DNA of 64,000 bases from NCBI GenBank assembly GCA_027922465.2, contig BQMF02000272.1:248001-312000 (forward strand), in the 5' to 3' direction. The notes under the pieces are model-generated. The model made no database searches and had not been told where the DNA came from. It worked only from the letters and a program-made list of their open reading frames with translations. The first letter of the stretch is position 1; every line of letters begins with the position of its first letter. This document shows positions 22,235-32,989 of this stretch, piece by piece. The DNA comes from Turritopsis dohrnii (lineage: Eukaryota > Cnidaria > Hydrozoa > Anthoathecata > Oceaniidae). Made by a program: the position numbers and the translations under genes.

Positions 22235-22307
22235 GCTTCCGTGGCGCAGTTGGTTAGTATAGTCAACTGTTAACCGAAGGGTCGGTGGTTCGACCCCATG
22301 TATAGAT
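22235..22307 (+). tRNA. tRNA-Asn(GTT)-like sequence, degenerate
   Basis: TGGCGCAGTTGGTTAGTATA (A box), CTGTTAACCG (GTT anticodon) and GGTGGTTCGACCC (B box) are clear. Anticodon stem and acceptor stem pair poorly. A T-rich run follows. Probably a pseudo-tRNA or a tRNA-derived repeat. Confidence 0.5.
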
Positions 22308-22464
22308 GTTCTGAAGTCTTTTTCGAATTTTTAAATTTGTCATAAAATATTTCGATTTTGGATTTTTGCAAAAGCAAGAAATACATTACAACCGGCTTTG
22401 GTTTCTCTCCTCCGTTTTTTTGTTACTGTCTAAAGCTAGCCGTTTTTACATTGTAAATACATGT

Positions 22465-22537
22465 AGTTCTGTGGCGCAGTTGGCTAGTTACTCGGCTGTT
22501 AACCGAAAGGTCGGTGGTTCGAACCCACTTAGATCGA
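22465..22537 (+). tRNA. tRNA-Asn(GTT)-like sequence
   Basis: Better preserved than its neighbour 230 bases upstream: TGGCGCAGTTGGCTAG, CGGCTGTTAACCG (perfect anticodon stem, GTT) and GGTGGTTCGAACCCACT. The acceptor stem (AGTTCTG / TAGATCG) has at least two mismatches, so function is doubtful. Downstream sequences of the two units (TTTTTCGAATTT...GTCATAA) are alike, showing they are copies of one longer unit. Confidence 0.55.
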
Positions 22538-23086
22538 CATGTTTTTGTCGAATTTCATAAATGTCATAACATTTTTCATTTTTCATGCTTCAACAGATTT
22601 TGCAGAAATCTTTCTGCCCGTAAGGGCATCTTGTTTTTTATTGAATTTATAATTTGAAACAAGTTAAAAATCGAGAAAAAGTATGTTTTTTTCGAAAAAT
22701 CACTTTTCATCACTTTTGAAACTTTTAATACAAAAAAAATCAATTGTAATTTTTTGAGTTTAGTTCCTTTATTAAAATGACATATCAATGAATTTTATAG
22801 AAGAAATAACAATAAGAAATGGCGGTCACAACGCGAACAGTAAAAATGTTTTCGAAAAATTAACACGCATACACGTTATCAATCGAGGGGATTTCCCGTC
22901 TTGTGACACAGGGGAATTTTACTAATACTGGTGAGTTCATCAAAAAAATATTGATGTTGTTGCTGTGTGTAATATACTGTTTATATTTTTGTTGATCGCA
23001 TATAAACTAATTTATTTTAAAAATAGATCGTAATAACGATTTAAAAGAATAACTACAGCAAAAACCTTTATTTCTCAGTTATTGTG

Positions 23087-23094
23087 TGACGTCA
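23087..23094. promoter_or_regulatory. CRE-like site upstream of first DED gene
   Basis: A perfect TGACGTCA palindrome (CREB/ATF consensus), 285 bases before the ATG. Position only; no functional evidence. Confidence 0.25.
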
Positions 23095-23378
23095 TCATCG
23101 TAAGTGGAAATTCCCTGTGATTCCTGGGAATTCTTTAAAAACAAACAAGTTCAAAATTTTAAAGATTAAGGGAACTATTATAAGTTGAGAGATCTGAGAA
23201 CAATTGAGAAATTGTCTGAGAACGAGCAGCTGTTTATTATTAACAAAACATTCAAACAAAGTAAAAAAAATGATTTGCTGTCTCATGGAGCTTATCTCCT
23301 AAGAAAACTGCTGACACAGTTTTTTCTCGACCTTATGTACATTATTTTTTATGGTAAACCAGTATTGTAGTGGCCATC

Positions 23379-24472
23379 ATGAATACGTATCGAAAGATTC
23401 TGTTTACAAGTCTAGCTAAGCTTTCCGTAGATGAATTCCAGCAGATGAAGAAACATGCTCGCAATAACAGCTTGATCACAAACGAACAAGACTTAGGCTT
23501 CCTGAGCAAAGCTGATTTCTGTGAACAGCTCGAACATAACGGGTTTGTTCAGCCAGAGGATTTAACAATATGTATACAATTGTTTGGTTTGATTAATCGA
23601 GATGATATTTTACAAGATCTAAAGAAATATCAAAAGCAATTTAGTACAATCTCAAAGTTTCGTAAGAAGATGACTCGCTTATTTATTTACGGAGACCTAC
23701 GAGTGCTGTTTGTACTAGCTGTCGTAATTTCTTTTTTTGCGTTAAGAAGAGTTGACGTGTTTTCATTACCGTTGGCAGTTTATCAAGTCGTCTTTCTGCT
23801 TTGTCTACTAATTTTTCTTTTTGGCCAGAAGATTCATTGGAAAATACGATATTTTAGGTGCACATATGGTTGTGTACCGAACAGCAGGATGTCTTTTCAA
23901 TTCACTGGAATGAATTTGCAGACATCAAAAGTGGTGTAAGTATCTCCGGTCAAAATCTTAACCTGATCGAACTAATAACATTCTACAATCATATCAAGAA
24001 GGATTGTTTTACATCGATTGGTGGGAAGGGTTATACGTTATTTCCGTCTGATTTTTACCTTTTCTTGTCGGGAATGTCCGATATCACACTTGAGAAGACT
24101 TGAAATCCAGGCTTGACCCTAAAAATGAAATCGAGGTTTGATCCTAAAAATGTTACTAATAAATGTCTTGTTAATAAATGCCAATATTGTTTAATTGTCA
24201 GGGATAACGTGGAATTCGGATTTGACACGTTAAAGGAAAGATTCCCCTACCTTCTCCGCCACGAACGGAAAGACATGCATTACTTTCTCAACACAAATCG
24301 ATGTATTCATGGCGGAATCAAGCAGGCTACAGATAAAACCAAAGCTATCCGTGGCGCAGAAGTATTTGCGATGCCTGAAGATGCCCAGTCGGTCTGGTTT
24401 TTTGACTGCTCTCTAAACATGTGGAAAAGATATCAATCGGCTACGTCTATAGTGTGGCAGAGAAAAAAATAA
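23379..24472 (+). CDS. Death effector domain membrane protein 1
   Basis: Exons 23379-23935 and 24202-24472 (donor GTAAGT, acceptor TTGTCAG) give 275 residues. Residues ~1-90 form a predicted death effector domain: six amphipathic helices, with RKILFTSLAKLSVDEFQQMK, then FLSKADFCEQLEHNGFV and the RxDLL-type motif NRDDILQDLKKY. Two hydrophobic segments follow (LRVLFVLAVVISFF; VYQVVFLLCLLIFLF), then a C-terminal domain of ~100 residues that I do not recognise (RFPYLLRHER, HYFLNTNRCIHGG, IRGAEVFAMP, VWFFDCSLNMWKRY). Death effector domains self-associate in caspase-8/FADD signalling. Here the domain would face one side of a membrane. It is a tandem paralogue of the gene at 25429. Domain call is by eye; no signal peptide is seen. 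Confidence 0.75.
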
Positions 24473-25428
24473 AATTTGATGAACGGAAAATAATTTTCGA
24501 ACAATCTGGTTAAGGAAACAATTTAAACAGATTAGTGAATTGGAGAAGATCCTTTTCTTTCTTTTTGACGAGATGATAGGGTAACAACCTAGCTGTCACA
24601 AGACGAAGATCTTGTTTTAATTGTTGTTGTAATTTCTTTAAACTTTTAAACTTCCATCTCATCGACATCGTCATCACTATTAAATTTAAGCCAAACAAAT
24701 ATCCTTATACAAATTTCCATGGCAACCTTCTTTGTACAATGAAGGTACCTTTGATAAGGTTGACAATGTTGATTTAAGTCTGTGTTTTATGCGATGTTAA
24801 TTTTAGAAAGGTATTGGGTTTGAAAGATATGGATACTAGGTAAAGGTGATAAGTACTGGGTACTAGTTTACTGTAAATCCTTTTAATGGTCGAACCAATG
24901 ACTTCAGTGTCTTCAACGCTCATGTTTTTTTTTTCTTTTCAATGTCTTTTACAAATAAAACATTTCTTATTTGTCACACTGAACTTTATATTTTGCAACC
25001 ATTTAATGTGCTTATTTTTTTATTGATTTATCGTGAAAGATATTTTTTTTAATTATTTTTTTCATAATATTTACACAATTGTTTCATGACGTTGTTATAA
25101 GTTTTTTTTATAAATTTCGTTCTTTACATGTTCTTTCGACCCATGACTTTTGTGATTAAGCCATTGAGCTTTTCTGTTTATGGAAGAAAAGAGATATTTT
25201 TCTTGGTGGAAAATAATAGTTGAGAATACCCCTGCTGCTAAATTCAAACTGATTCTCTATCCCGTTGCATGTGGAGTTGTCACGAAAATGAAACAGACCG
25301 CGTAAAAATTTATCATCCTAATGATTTCAGTTATGGTTTGAATTTTTAGACAAACAAAATTTATGAATGAAATCATGAATAATATTGTGTACTGAGTTTT
25401 ATATCGATGGAACTGAAACTTGATCAAG
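24473..25428. other. Spacer between the paired DED genes
   Basis: AT-rich, no coding frame of note. AATAAA occurs near 24955. TATATCGATGG sits directly before the second gene's start. Confidence 0.5.
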
Positions 25429-26589
25429 ATGGAGGATGGAGTAAAGGAATTCAGACAGTTCCTCCTCTTTACTTTTAAAAGTTTGAATTTGGATGATTTC
25501 CGTAAATTAAAAGAAATAAATCGAGCTAAAGTCCTGTTGCAACACGAATTAACGTATGACCTTGATCAAAGTAAAGATGATCTATCCCGCGAATGTTGTT
25601 ATTTTCTCGAAGAACATGGGTACGTTGATAAAGCGAATGTAGAAATCATAAAATTGCTGCTCACATATATCAGAAGATATGACTTGCTACATATTGTCGA
25701 AGCTTATGAGAAAATGGCATTTAAATGGATTCCTCCGGAAGATGACCACGATCTTCGCTGGTGTCAGTGGAGAGGTTTGGATCCAGGACTTTGTTTGTTC
25801 TGTTTCTTGCTGTTCGTCACATGGATAATTGATAAAAGTCTCGGCAATGGAAATATGATAAATTTCATCAAAGATAATGTTTATATGCAATTTTTTTCCC
25901 TTGTTTGTGCTTTGTTGTTATGGTTATATCATGGCGAATTGAAAGAAATCTATCTTCATCTGATAATTATTTTTGAAAGAATACCAGGAAGTGTGATGGA
26001 GTTTCAGTTCGACACGTTTGACGTTCAACTAGCGCATGTGCAGTAAGTACTTTTTATCTAATAGGACTTATAGTTTGTAACATGAAACAATTGGGGAAAC
26101 CTTCTGTGTTTTTTATTGAATCAAAAAAATATAGCTATTATTTCTGCTGCCTGTAAATGATTTTTCCCGAGAATGTGTTTAAACGTTTCATTCAAGCTCA
26201 ATCTCATTTGCCTCATCAAAAGCAAGTTGTATGGAAATTAAACAACGCAACTTTTAATTCTTTCTTCTTCTATTTTCCACCATAGAGGTTGCTACGAATA
26301 TTCATTTCAACAACTGAAAAGAAAATTTCCATATTTACAAAAACATCCAGATCACTTAAGAATGCGATATTTCTTAAATACAAATCGTTATTTGCATGGT
26401 GGATTACGTCTTGTCAGAGATCACTTGAGTGGTAAGGAAGCCGTGCGAGGTGCAGAAGCATTTACTATGCCTCCAACAGCTGATGCTGTGTGGTATTATA
26501 ACAGTCATTACAAAGGTTGGGTCGAGTACGAAACAGCAGCTCATATAAAATGGCACAGATCCAATTCAGAAATTGTTTTACACAGATAA
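25429..26589 (+). CDS. Death effector domain membrane protein 2
   Basis: Exons 25429-26042 and 26286-26589 give 305 residues. The intron lies at the same place and phase (2) as in the upstream paralogue. The N-terminal death effector domain reads FRQFLLFTFKSLNLDDFRKL, CCYFLEEHGYVDKANVEIIK, then RRYDLLHIVEAYE with a canonical RxDLL. Two membrane spans follow (GLCLFCFLLFVTWIID; YMQFFSLVCALLLWLY). The C-terminal domain is strongly like the first gene's: FPYLQKHPDHLRMRYFLNTN, LHGGLR, VRGAEAFTMP, VWYYNSHYKGWVEYETAAHI. The final VWYY...GWVEY is faintly reminiscent of WWE domains, but this is weak. Conserved architecture with diverged sequence argues that both copies are under selection. Function is unknown; recruitment of death-domain partners at a membrane is inference. 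Confidence 0.75.
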
Positions 26590-26808
26590 CATCTCTACAT
26601 TCAAAGAGGACTGGCAAAGTGAGATACTTGGGGTTTTTTTAGCGTTGAACTTCAACTATATTCATTTTCTTTTTGTGACACAGAATATTTTCTTTCCTCA
26701 ACCCATTACTGTATATATGTATATTTTGTATAATATGTATTTTATTGAGCTCCATTGACCTTATGATTTTTATTCAGTAAAGCGTAGACTATATCATAGG
26801 TGGTTAAG

Positions 26809-27496
26809 TACGGAAGCCCATAGGGGACATGGACAATTCTACTCCTGTTACTTTCGTAACTGAAGTCATTCAACGCATTTCGAATAATTTCACTTCACTT
26901 ATGTTTCTAAGTGAAGCCATCCAACTGCATTCTTTGTTGGACGACTTGTGTTTGTTGAAGTGAAGTCGTCCAACGCAATATTGAAACTGTTGGACAACTT
27001 GTGCGAACGCCAAATTCTCCTGCGGGACAATTTCATGGATATTCTGCGAAATATCGACATTATTGCACGTTACATGACTAATATAATGGCAACTCTTCGG
27101 AGTAAGTGGTAAACAATTGGTACTAATTGTTTACCTACTACCAATAAGCAATGGTAGTATACAGCTATCGCCACTTCTTACTATTAACTTGTTAGTCGCT
27201 GTACATTTATGAGGAAAGAAACAAAACATATGAACAACTTTCTTACCTCCGCATTAGATCCTGGCATTGGTTTCGCCATCATTACACTCATTCTAGTACC
27301 AGAGTATTTTGCAGAACATTTATTAATTATCCCGCAGGTAGAACATTTTGAACACAAGTCGTCCAACAGTTTCAATATTGCGTTGGACGACTTCACTTCA
27401 AGAAACACAAGTCGTCCAACAAAGAATGCAGTTGGATGGCTTCAGTTACGAAAGTAACAGAAGTAGAATTGTCCATGTCCCCTATGGGCTTCCGTA
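26809..27496. mobile_element. Long-TIR MITE (6-bp target duplication, TAC ends)
   Basis: TACGGAAGCCCATAGGGGAC starts at 26809 and its inverse ends at 27496. The arms match for roughly 200 bases, with internal GTTGGACGACTTGTG repeats. GTTAAG duplicates flank exactly (26803-26808, 27497-27502). No gene inside. TAY tips with 6-bp duplications would suit the IS3EU-like class (recollection). Confidence 0.85.
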
Positions 27497-27760
27497 GTTA
27501 AGTGGTTAATCTGCGTCATCGTGTAACCATTGGTTTGAGTTGCAAACTGTGAACCAAAAAAACTATGTGTCAACTATATTTCCACTTACCTTATCGGTAA
27601 AAACTTTGTCGGTAGAAAACGACAAATTTTTTGCGAGGTGACGGAAATTTGCACCGACGAAAAATTTGGAGTAGCAGTATTAGATCTTCCTTTGCTTCGC
27701 GCCCTGCCGCAATTTCTCCATTTTATTTAATAAAATCTCAGTCGATCTAATACTGCTACC

Positions 27761-28420
27761 TTACAACCCAATCGGTTGCGTTTGGCTCCGTGAAACAGGA
27801 GCACGAACTCGGTACATCCTCTGTTCAAAGCGTTTTATAATAAATTTTTTCCTAGAAGTTTTCCCCTCTTCAATAGTTACGAGTTCCCTACGATAATGCT
27901 TTTGCCATGTAGAGGATTGTTCAGACCAAGTTCCTCTACGTAAAATTTCTTCGACAGGGACTCCTTGAGTCCCTGCTTTCGAAGAAGAAGCTGCTCTGGT
28001 GGAATGGGCAGTAAACAAATCCATATAAATACCTGCAGCTTTCATTGTTTCTCTTAGCCATCTAGCTATAGTGTCACTTGAAACCGGTTTATGTGGTTTT
28101 ATGTATTTCAAAAATAATTGGCTTGGGTTACCTGCACATCGCCAAGGTGAAGATAATTTAATGTAATTTTTAATTGTTTTGACAATACACAAATCTTCAT
28201 CTTCAGCAAATTCATGAAATGTTATAGGAAGGAGGTTTTTGTCCTTGTCTCCAAGATTTTGTAAGTCTAGAATAAGTAAATCTAATCTTAGACTCCAAAA
28301 CTTCCATATTATTTATATCTAAAAGTTGAATATCTGAAGATCTACAAGATGCAGAAAGTGCTATGAGCATACCGTAGAATTCCGCAGATAGGCCCTGGGC
28401 TTATCTGATTTCGTAAGACT
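27761..28420 (-). pseudogene. DIRS tyrosine recombinase, C-terminal part
   Basis: Fragments read LSAEFYGMLIALSASCRSSD then, after a frameshift, KPVSSDTIARWLRETMKAAG, FTAHSTRAASSSKAGTQGV, LRRGTWSEQSSTWQKHYRR. The box with H-x-x-R and the terminal W/Y region of tyrosine recombinases is preserved. The N-terminal part lies on the far side of the pogo element (29880-30120). Non-functional. Confidence 0.8.
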
Positions 28421-28448
28421 TTTTTGGTGGGAATACAATTAAAATCAG

Positions 28449-29813
28449 TCAGTCACTCTCTGATGAGCTAGACTCTTCTTCGAATTCGTCGTCTTCGTCT
28501 TCGCTATCATCATCGCCACCACCACTCTCGCTCTCATCCTCACTTTCCATCTGGAACTTCTTCTCCGGCATTGGCATTTTGTATCCTTCGATTCCCTTAA
28601 TCTTCACTAGGGCATCTTCGCTTCCGTTTAAATCATTAGACAAACCACATTTTTTAAAAGAATGTCTGATAAGTTCTTTGTCCTTCTTAATGCGCTCCCA
28701 TGCTTCGCCTACCCACTTTGTAGTTAAGACGCGTCTCTCCGATGCTGAAATTTTACCATCGACATACAGTTCTAGATTTTCATCAAGATGTTGCTCGAAT
28801 AACTCACGGACGTAGTTTTTAAATGGCTTATTAATACATACGTCCAGCGGTTGAACTCTGGATGTTGTACCTCCGGGGACGTTGATCAGAGTGGTTTTAC
28901 ATTTGTGTAGCCATTGTTTTACATCAGGTGTTTGCTGAGCTCTATGCACATCTGCATAAAGTATTTTTCCGGAGGAACCAGGGGTTGGTGGATTGTGAAA
29001 AACGTTGTTCCAGTCCTCCTCAATCCACTTTTTCATAACTGCTTCATCGAACCATGCTTTTGGCTGAAAGTTAACTTTAACTCTTCGGTCCCATTGTTTT
29101 TTCTCTGCTGGATTAATTCGCAACCCTTTCCCACGAAAGATTACAAAAGGTGGTGATGCACTTCCATCGGCAAAAATGGTTAACTGAATCGTACACTGGC
29201 GTTTATCGAGACCAGATTGGCCAGTTGCGATCCAAACTTCGTCAGCACCAGTCTTGTCGTAGGTCCTATTGTCGTCCATGACAAAAGGTAATGGTGATTG
29301 ATCCATATTACCCAAATCTTTAAGTGTGTAATTTCCTCTTTTACGCTCTCTTAAAGATTTTGCGTGAAAGTTCTCTATAGCTGAACGTAGAGCTGCTGGG
29401 GATTTCTGTGCTGCGTGAGTTTTTCTTCTAAGAGATATTCTATAGCGTCTACAAAAGCCATGAAACCATCTGCTTGAGTACTTAAAACTGGACGCTTCAT
29501 CAGCGTACTTTTCTCTCATTAACTCCCGTGCTTTGGAGTTAAACCACCAACCCTTGACACGTTTGCCTTCCTTTTGCATGGCAACGAATTTGGCATAGAC
29601 TTCCTCTTCCATGGCTGGAAACTTTACTTTACCATATCGACCTGCTTTCTGTAATCGTTTTAAGGAGCGAATCTTCTCCTCTGATTTCAGCCAACTTCTG
29701 ACTTGCTTGCGATCGACCTCAAACTTGTTAGATGTTTGGTTGATATTTTTAAGCTTGACACAGCGCAAAATAGATTTTTGAAATATCTCATAACCATCAA
29801 ATTTGCCAAGCAT
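28449..29813 (-). CDS. pogo/Tigger-type transposase
   Basis: A single 454-residue frame. The N-terminus is a CENP-B/Brinker-like HTH (INQTSNKFEVDRKQVRSWLK), then a second DNA-binding HTH (VKGWWFNSKARELM ... FKYSSRWFHGFCRRYRISLR). The DDE_1 core carries NMDQSPLPF (first D), ILYADVHRAQQT (second D) and RVQPLDVCINKPFKNYV (third D), the DDD triad usual in pogo. The C-terminus is very acidic (SESGGGDDDSEDEDDEFEEE), as in many Tigger proteins. It inserted into the YR gene of the DIRS relic; coding DNA of that gene resumes at about 29870. The frame is intact, so it is younger than its host element. TIRs were not resolved. Confidence 0.9.
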   Translation of the reverse strand: MLGKFDGYEIFQKSILRCVKLKNINQTSNKFEVDRKQVRSWLKSEEKIRSLKRLQKAGRYGKVKFPAMEEEVYAKFVAMQKEGKRVKGWWFNSKARELMREKYADEASSFKYSSRWFHGFCRRYRISLRRKTHAAQKSPAALRSAIENFHAKSLRERKRGNYTLKDLGNMDQSPLPFVMDDNRTYDKTGADEVWIATGQSGLDKRQCTIQLTIFADGSASPPFVIFRGKGLRINPAEKKQWDRRVKVNFQPKAWFDEAVMKKWIEEDWNNVFHNPPTPGSSGKILYADVHRAQQTPDVKQWLHKCKTTLINVPGGTTSRVQPLDVCINKPFKNYVRELFEQHLDENLELYVDGKISASERRVLTTKWVGEAWERIKKDKELIRHSFKKCGLSNDLNGSEDALVKIKGIEGYKMPMPEKKFQMESEDESESGGGDDDSEDEDDEFEEESSSSESD

Positions 29814-29874
29814 TTATACAAACTGTGCAAGTTCATTTGAAACGTACTTTAGTATCCTGACTCAAACATGAAAG

Positions 29875-30739
29875 CCAGGTAATCTAGGATGTAGTTCACA
29901 TTGCATCGAAATGGATCAACTTTTTGCCCATTACACCAGCTAGCCCACTTATTCCAGGCCAATGAATAATTTGAATTAGATGATTATCTTCTACACGAAG
30001 TGATAAGTTTGGAAGCTCTCTCTGAAATTCTTTCCTCAGCCAATCTTTTCCTGTAACCAATCAGGCCGCCAGGTTTAACGATTTGTTTTCCACAAGTGGA
30101 TGACAATAACCCAATGGGTTTACTAAAAGATTTTTGTGGTGTGGAATAAAAATTGGCTTCCTCACCAGTAACCTCAGAGGCTCTGGGTACCAAGTTTGAC
30201 TTTGTCAGGTTGGTGCTATCAATATCATTAGGTGTACCTCTTCCATTTGAATTTTCCTTATCACTCTGTGCAGAAGAGAAAATGGTGGGAATGCATACAG
30301 AAGAGTTGACTGATGCCAATTCTGTTGCATTGCATCGACCCCTTACTGTAAGGGTCGGGTTTCCAAGCATGATATTTTGGCACCTGATGCGACATGCGGC
30401 TTGCAAACTAGATGTTTGAAGAAGGAAAATTACTGTATCTCTTGCCATCTGGACCTCCTACCGGGAGCCTCCCATTAGCAACATATCGTCCAGGTAAATT
30501 ATCACTCTGATAATCAATCTTCTCAATAGTGAGATTGGGATTTTTAATAATTTCGTGAAAATCCTTGGGGCAGGACCTAACCCAAAACAAAGGCATAGGA
30601 ATTGGTATAAATTTTTTCCTTCTCTATTAATAAAGACTGTTCCTGATTTAAATGGGCATTTGGCACATCGTTTTGGGTTGGTTGTTTTTGGAATCTCGTA
30701 TCCTTCTATTGCTGGCAAAATGCTTGGACTACTTGTCAA
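29875..30739 (-). pseudogene. DIRS RT fragment fused to recombinase N-terminus
   Basis: At 30739-30450 the RT palm is readable (NLYQFLCLCFGLGPAPRIF, IRVIIYLDDMLLMGG). The frame then jumps past the rest of RT, RNase H and the MT-like domain. Recombinase N-terminal sequence follows at 30120-29880 (GGLIGYRKRLAEERISERAS; WNKWASWCNGQKVDPFRCNV). The intact copy shows about 1.5 kb is missing here. Confidence 0.75.
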
Positions 30740-31700
30740 GGTTTTCCAAGCTGGAAGAAAGTGTTGCTAATGGCACCTGGGGTATCACATGTTCTGAAAA
30801 CAACTTTTTTACCACTACATGAACATGAGGCAGGTCCTCCATGTTTATTATCTGTGGAAGTGGAGAGGTTATGGAAAAATGTGAATTTCCTTGTCCAGAC
30901 ATAATTACCTTTTCCTTTGTTGTACTTGCTGTAGTAGTTTGAGGAATTCTGCCCTCCACCTCTCCTTGAGAAGCGAGGTGGAGGGCCTTGCCAAAGGGCA
31001 TCCTTGATTGTGAAGACTTTGACCTTCGATGCCACTGGTGACTGATTATTTCGTTTTTGGAATGAATCTCCAACAAAAGCTTTTAGGGATTCCTTCTTTG
31101 CCTTCATGGCTTCTATAAAGTGATCCCTAAATGGTTTCCCAAATAGGTTTGTGTCCTTTTCTTTGAGAATATCGGACTTCTCTTTCCAAGTAGATGGTAT
31201 ACAAACAAGATAGTGCATTCTTCCGAAGCTCGTAAGTTAAAAAATCACTTGTTTGTCCAATCAATAAAATGGTTTGTTCAGTGAGTGAGTTGTAATGACT
31301 CCTCCACTGTCGGAACATCCTCTTGATCCCCGGCATCTTTGGCTTTATCAAAAGCCAACCATACTCTGGATAAGGGACCCATTACATCAAGTAGCTTCTT
31401 TTAGATCCTTTCCAACACAGACTCCATGTTCAGTTCCTGTGTTTTCTTTTTCTCTCGCAGAATATCTTCCAGGAAATCATCCAATGTCCGGACTTGATTT
31501 ATATTGGAAGGGCAGGGGTGAGGAACTGTAACAGCTTCCTTCCTTTCCGGAAATGTCCACTTAAAATTTTCTTCCTCTGATGTTATCTTGAAACGTTTAT
31601 AATTTTGTTTCTCGTTCGGTTCATCTTGTTCCTCCATAGCAGGTTCGTTTTCTTGTGGGAGTTTCGTTGGTTGAACTTTCTCCGTCATCGATCCCTTCTG
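30736..31700 (-). pseudogene. DIRS Gag-like fragment
   Basis: Broken frames with the same ending as the intact Gag at 51200-50800: basic, Gly/Arg-rich sequence (PPPRFSRRGGGQNSSNYYSK). Upstream pieces (KPFRDHFIEAMKAKKESLKA) show stops and frameshifts. Confidence 0.55.
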
Positions 31701-32319
31701 TAACTATTAAACTCTCCTCTTGGATGCTTGCCATAATGATAAATGTGCGATACAAACGGATTAAAATTCTTGAACTATTATCAAATCGATTTTCGTTTCC
31801 TTCCTCATGCACGGACGAGATTGAAAGAGGATGTACCGAGTTCGTGCTCCTGTTTCACGGAGCCGAACGCAACCGATTGGGTTGTAAGGTAGCAGTATTA
31901 GATCGACTGAGATTTTATGAAATGAAATGGGTTGGGCATAGAGACTTGCAAATAACGAAATGTAAGTTTTTCAAAGATTTTCTTACAATAGTCCATAAAT
32001 GTAACCAGGGCTATATTTACACGTACATTATTCAAAGACGCTACCTGGAAACATCTTTGGCTATGTTCACACTCACCGGTTCCATTACGTCCAAAATAAG
32101 AGCGTCTCACAGACTTGCAAAGCATTTTCTCATTTGTTTTGTTAATAATGAAATCGAGTAAATAAAAACAAGCAATATCGAAATTTCGAAAAAATTCGTC
32201 GGCTTAAATTATTCGTTGGACGAAAATAACGAATTCTTTGACCAAGTGACAAGAAGTTGTACCGACGAAACATTTCGTCCGACGAAAATTTGTACCGACA
32301 AAGTTTTTACCGATAAGGT

Positions 32320-32989
32320 TTTGCAAAAACGAATGGCGTTTTATTACTCGGATATCTAAAGTTCTACCGAGCAGCCATAGGTCCTAATCTTATCTGTTCT
32401 TTCATTGGGTTCAATAAATAACACGCCTTGCCTTACTTTAGCAGGGTTACACTTATCTGACACAATAATTAATGAAAAGACGTTTTTCCTTGGATGTTTG
32501 TGAGGCCACTTTTTCATTAGAACTTTATTTTTGTGTTTATTTCACACAGTACGTCAAGTATACAACCAAATCGTTCGCTAAAAAATTTTATTTTTTGCGA
32601 TATTCATATCATTTAGTCGAAAACAAAGTGTTGTTATCTGTTAAAAGTGTCCAAGTATCGGAGTACAGAAAGTTCGATCAACAGTTAAGTTTCTTGTCAT
32701 CATTCAATTTGACGGAAATGACGTCTCCACATTTTTGTTGGAGATGTGTGAAAAATCCTACTGTGTCACGTGGCTACCTCATCCGTATAATGTGAAAATG
32801 TCAAGTATTGGTCATAATATCGATTGTTCAAGGACACATCCGTCCGCTTGTATGTTTTTGTTTATGGTGCAATCCTCACCGGTCTGTGAACACCTTGATC
32901 ATCTGACCTTCTTCCGTTATTGTCTGTTGAATAATGCTCCATTACCAGAAATAAATACTTTGTTGTAGATGTGGTAAGCATGCATTATT
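32320..32989. other. 3' flank of the metalloproteinase-like gene
   Basis: No supported gene. Several short open frames on the plus strand are antisense-like and lack coding character. Confidence 0.4.

Larger units (their letters stand above)
27672..31918 (-). mobile_element. Decayed DIRS-type retrotransposon
   Basis: GTAGCAGTATTAGATCGACT at 31889 is inverted at 27765 and repeated in direct orientation at 27672, the split inverted-repeat arrangement typical of DIRS ends. Inside, on the complementary strand, are Gag-like, RT and tyrosine-recombinase pieces in the order and with the sequence of the better-preserved copy at 47853-52347, but with stops, frameshifts, an internal RT deletion and a pogo insertion. 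Confidence 0.8.
27588..32319. mobile_element. Element E: foldback DNA element interrupted by a DIRS relic
   Basis: ACCTTATCGGTAAAAACTTT at 27588 is inverted at 32319 (AAAGTTTTTACCGATAAGGT). GACGAAA/CCGACGAAA arms lie inside both ends. Its own sequence is about 27588-27670 plus 31925-32319; a decayed DIRS copy occupies the middle. No transposase of its own. Confidence 0.7.

Noticed and set aside
22366..22560. 64-codon frame over the second tRNA-like unit
   Set aside because: Its end reads SVAQLASYSAVNRKVGGSNPLRST, the usual artefact of translating a tRNA-Asn sequence.
23858..24103. 81-codon frame overlapping the first DED gene's intron
   Set aside because: Out of frame; the donor GTAAGT at 23936 and acceptor at 24201 give a model matching the paralogue's structure.
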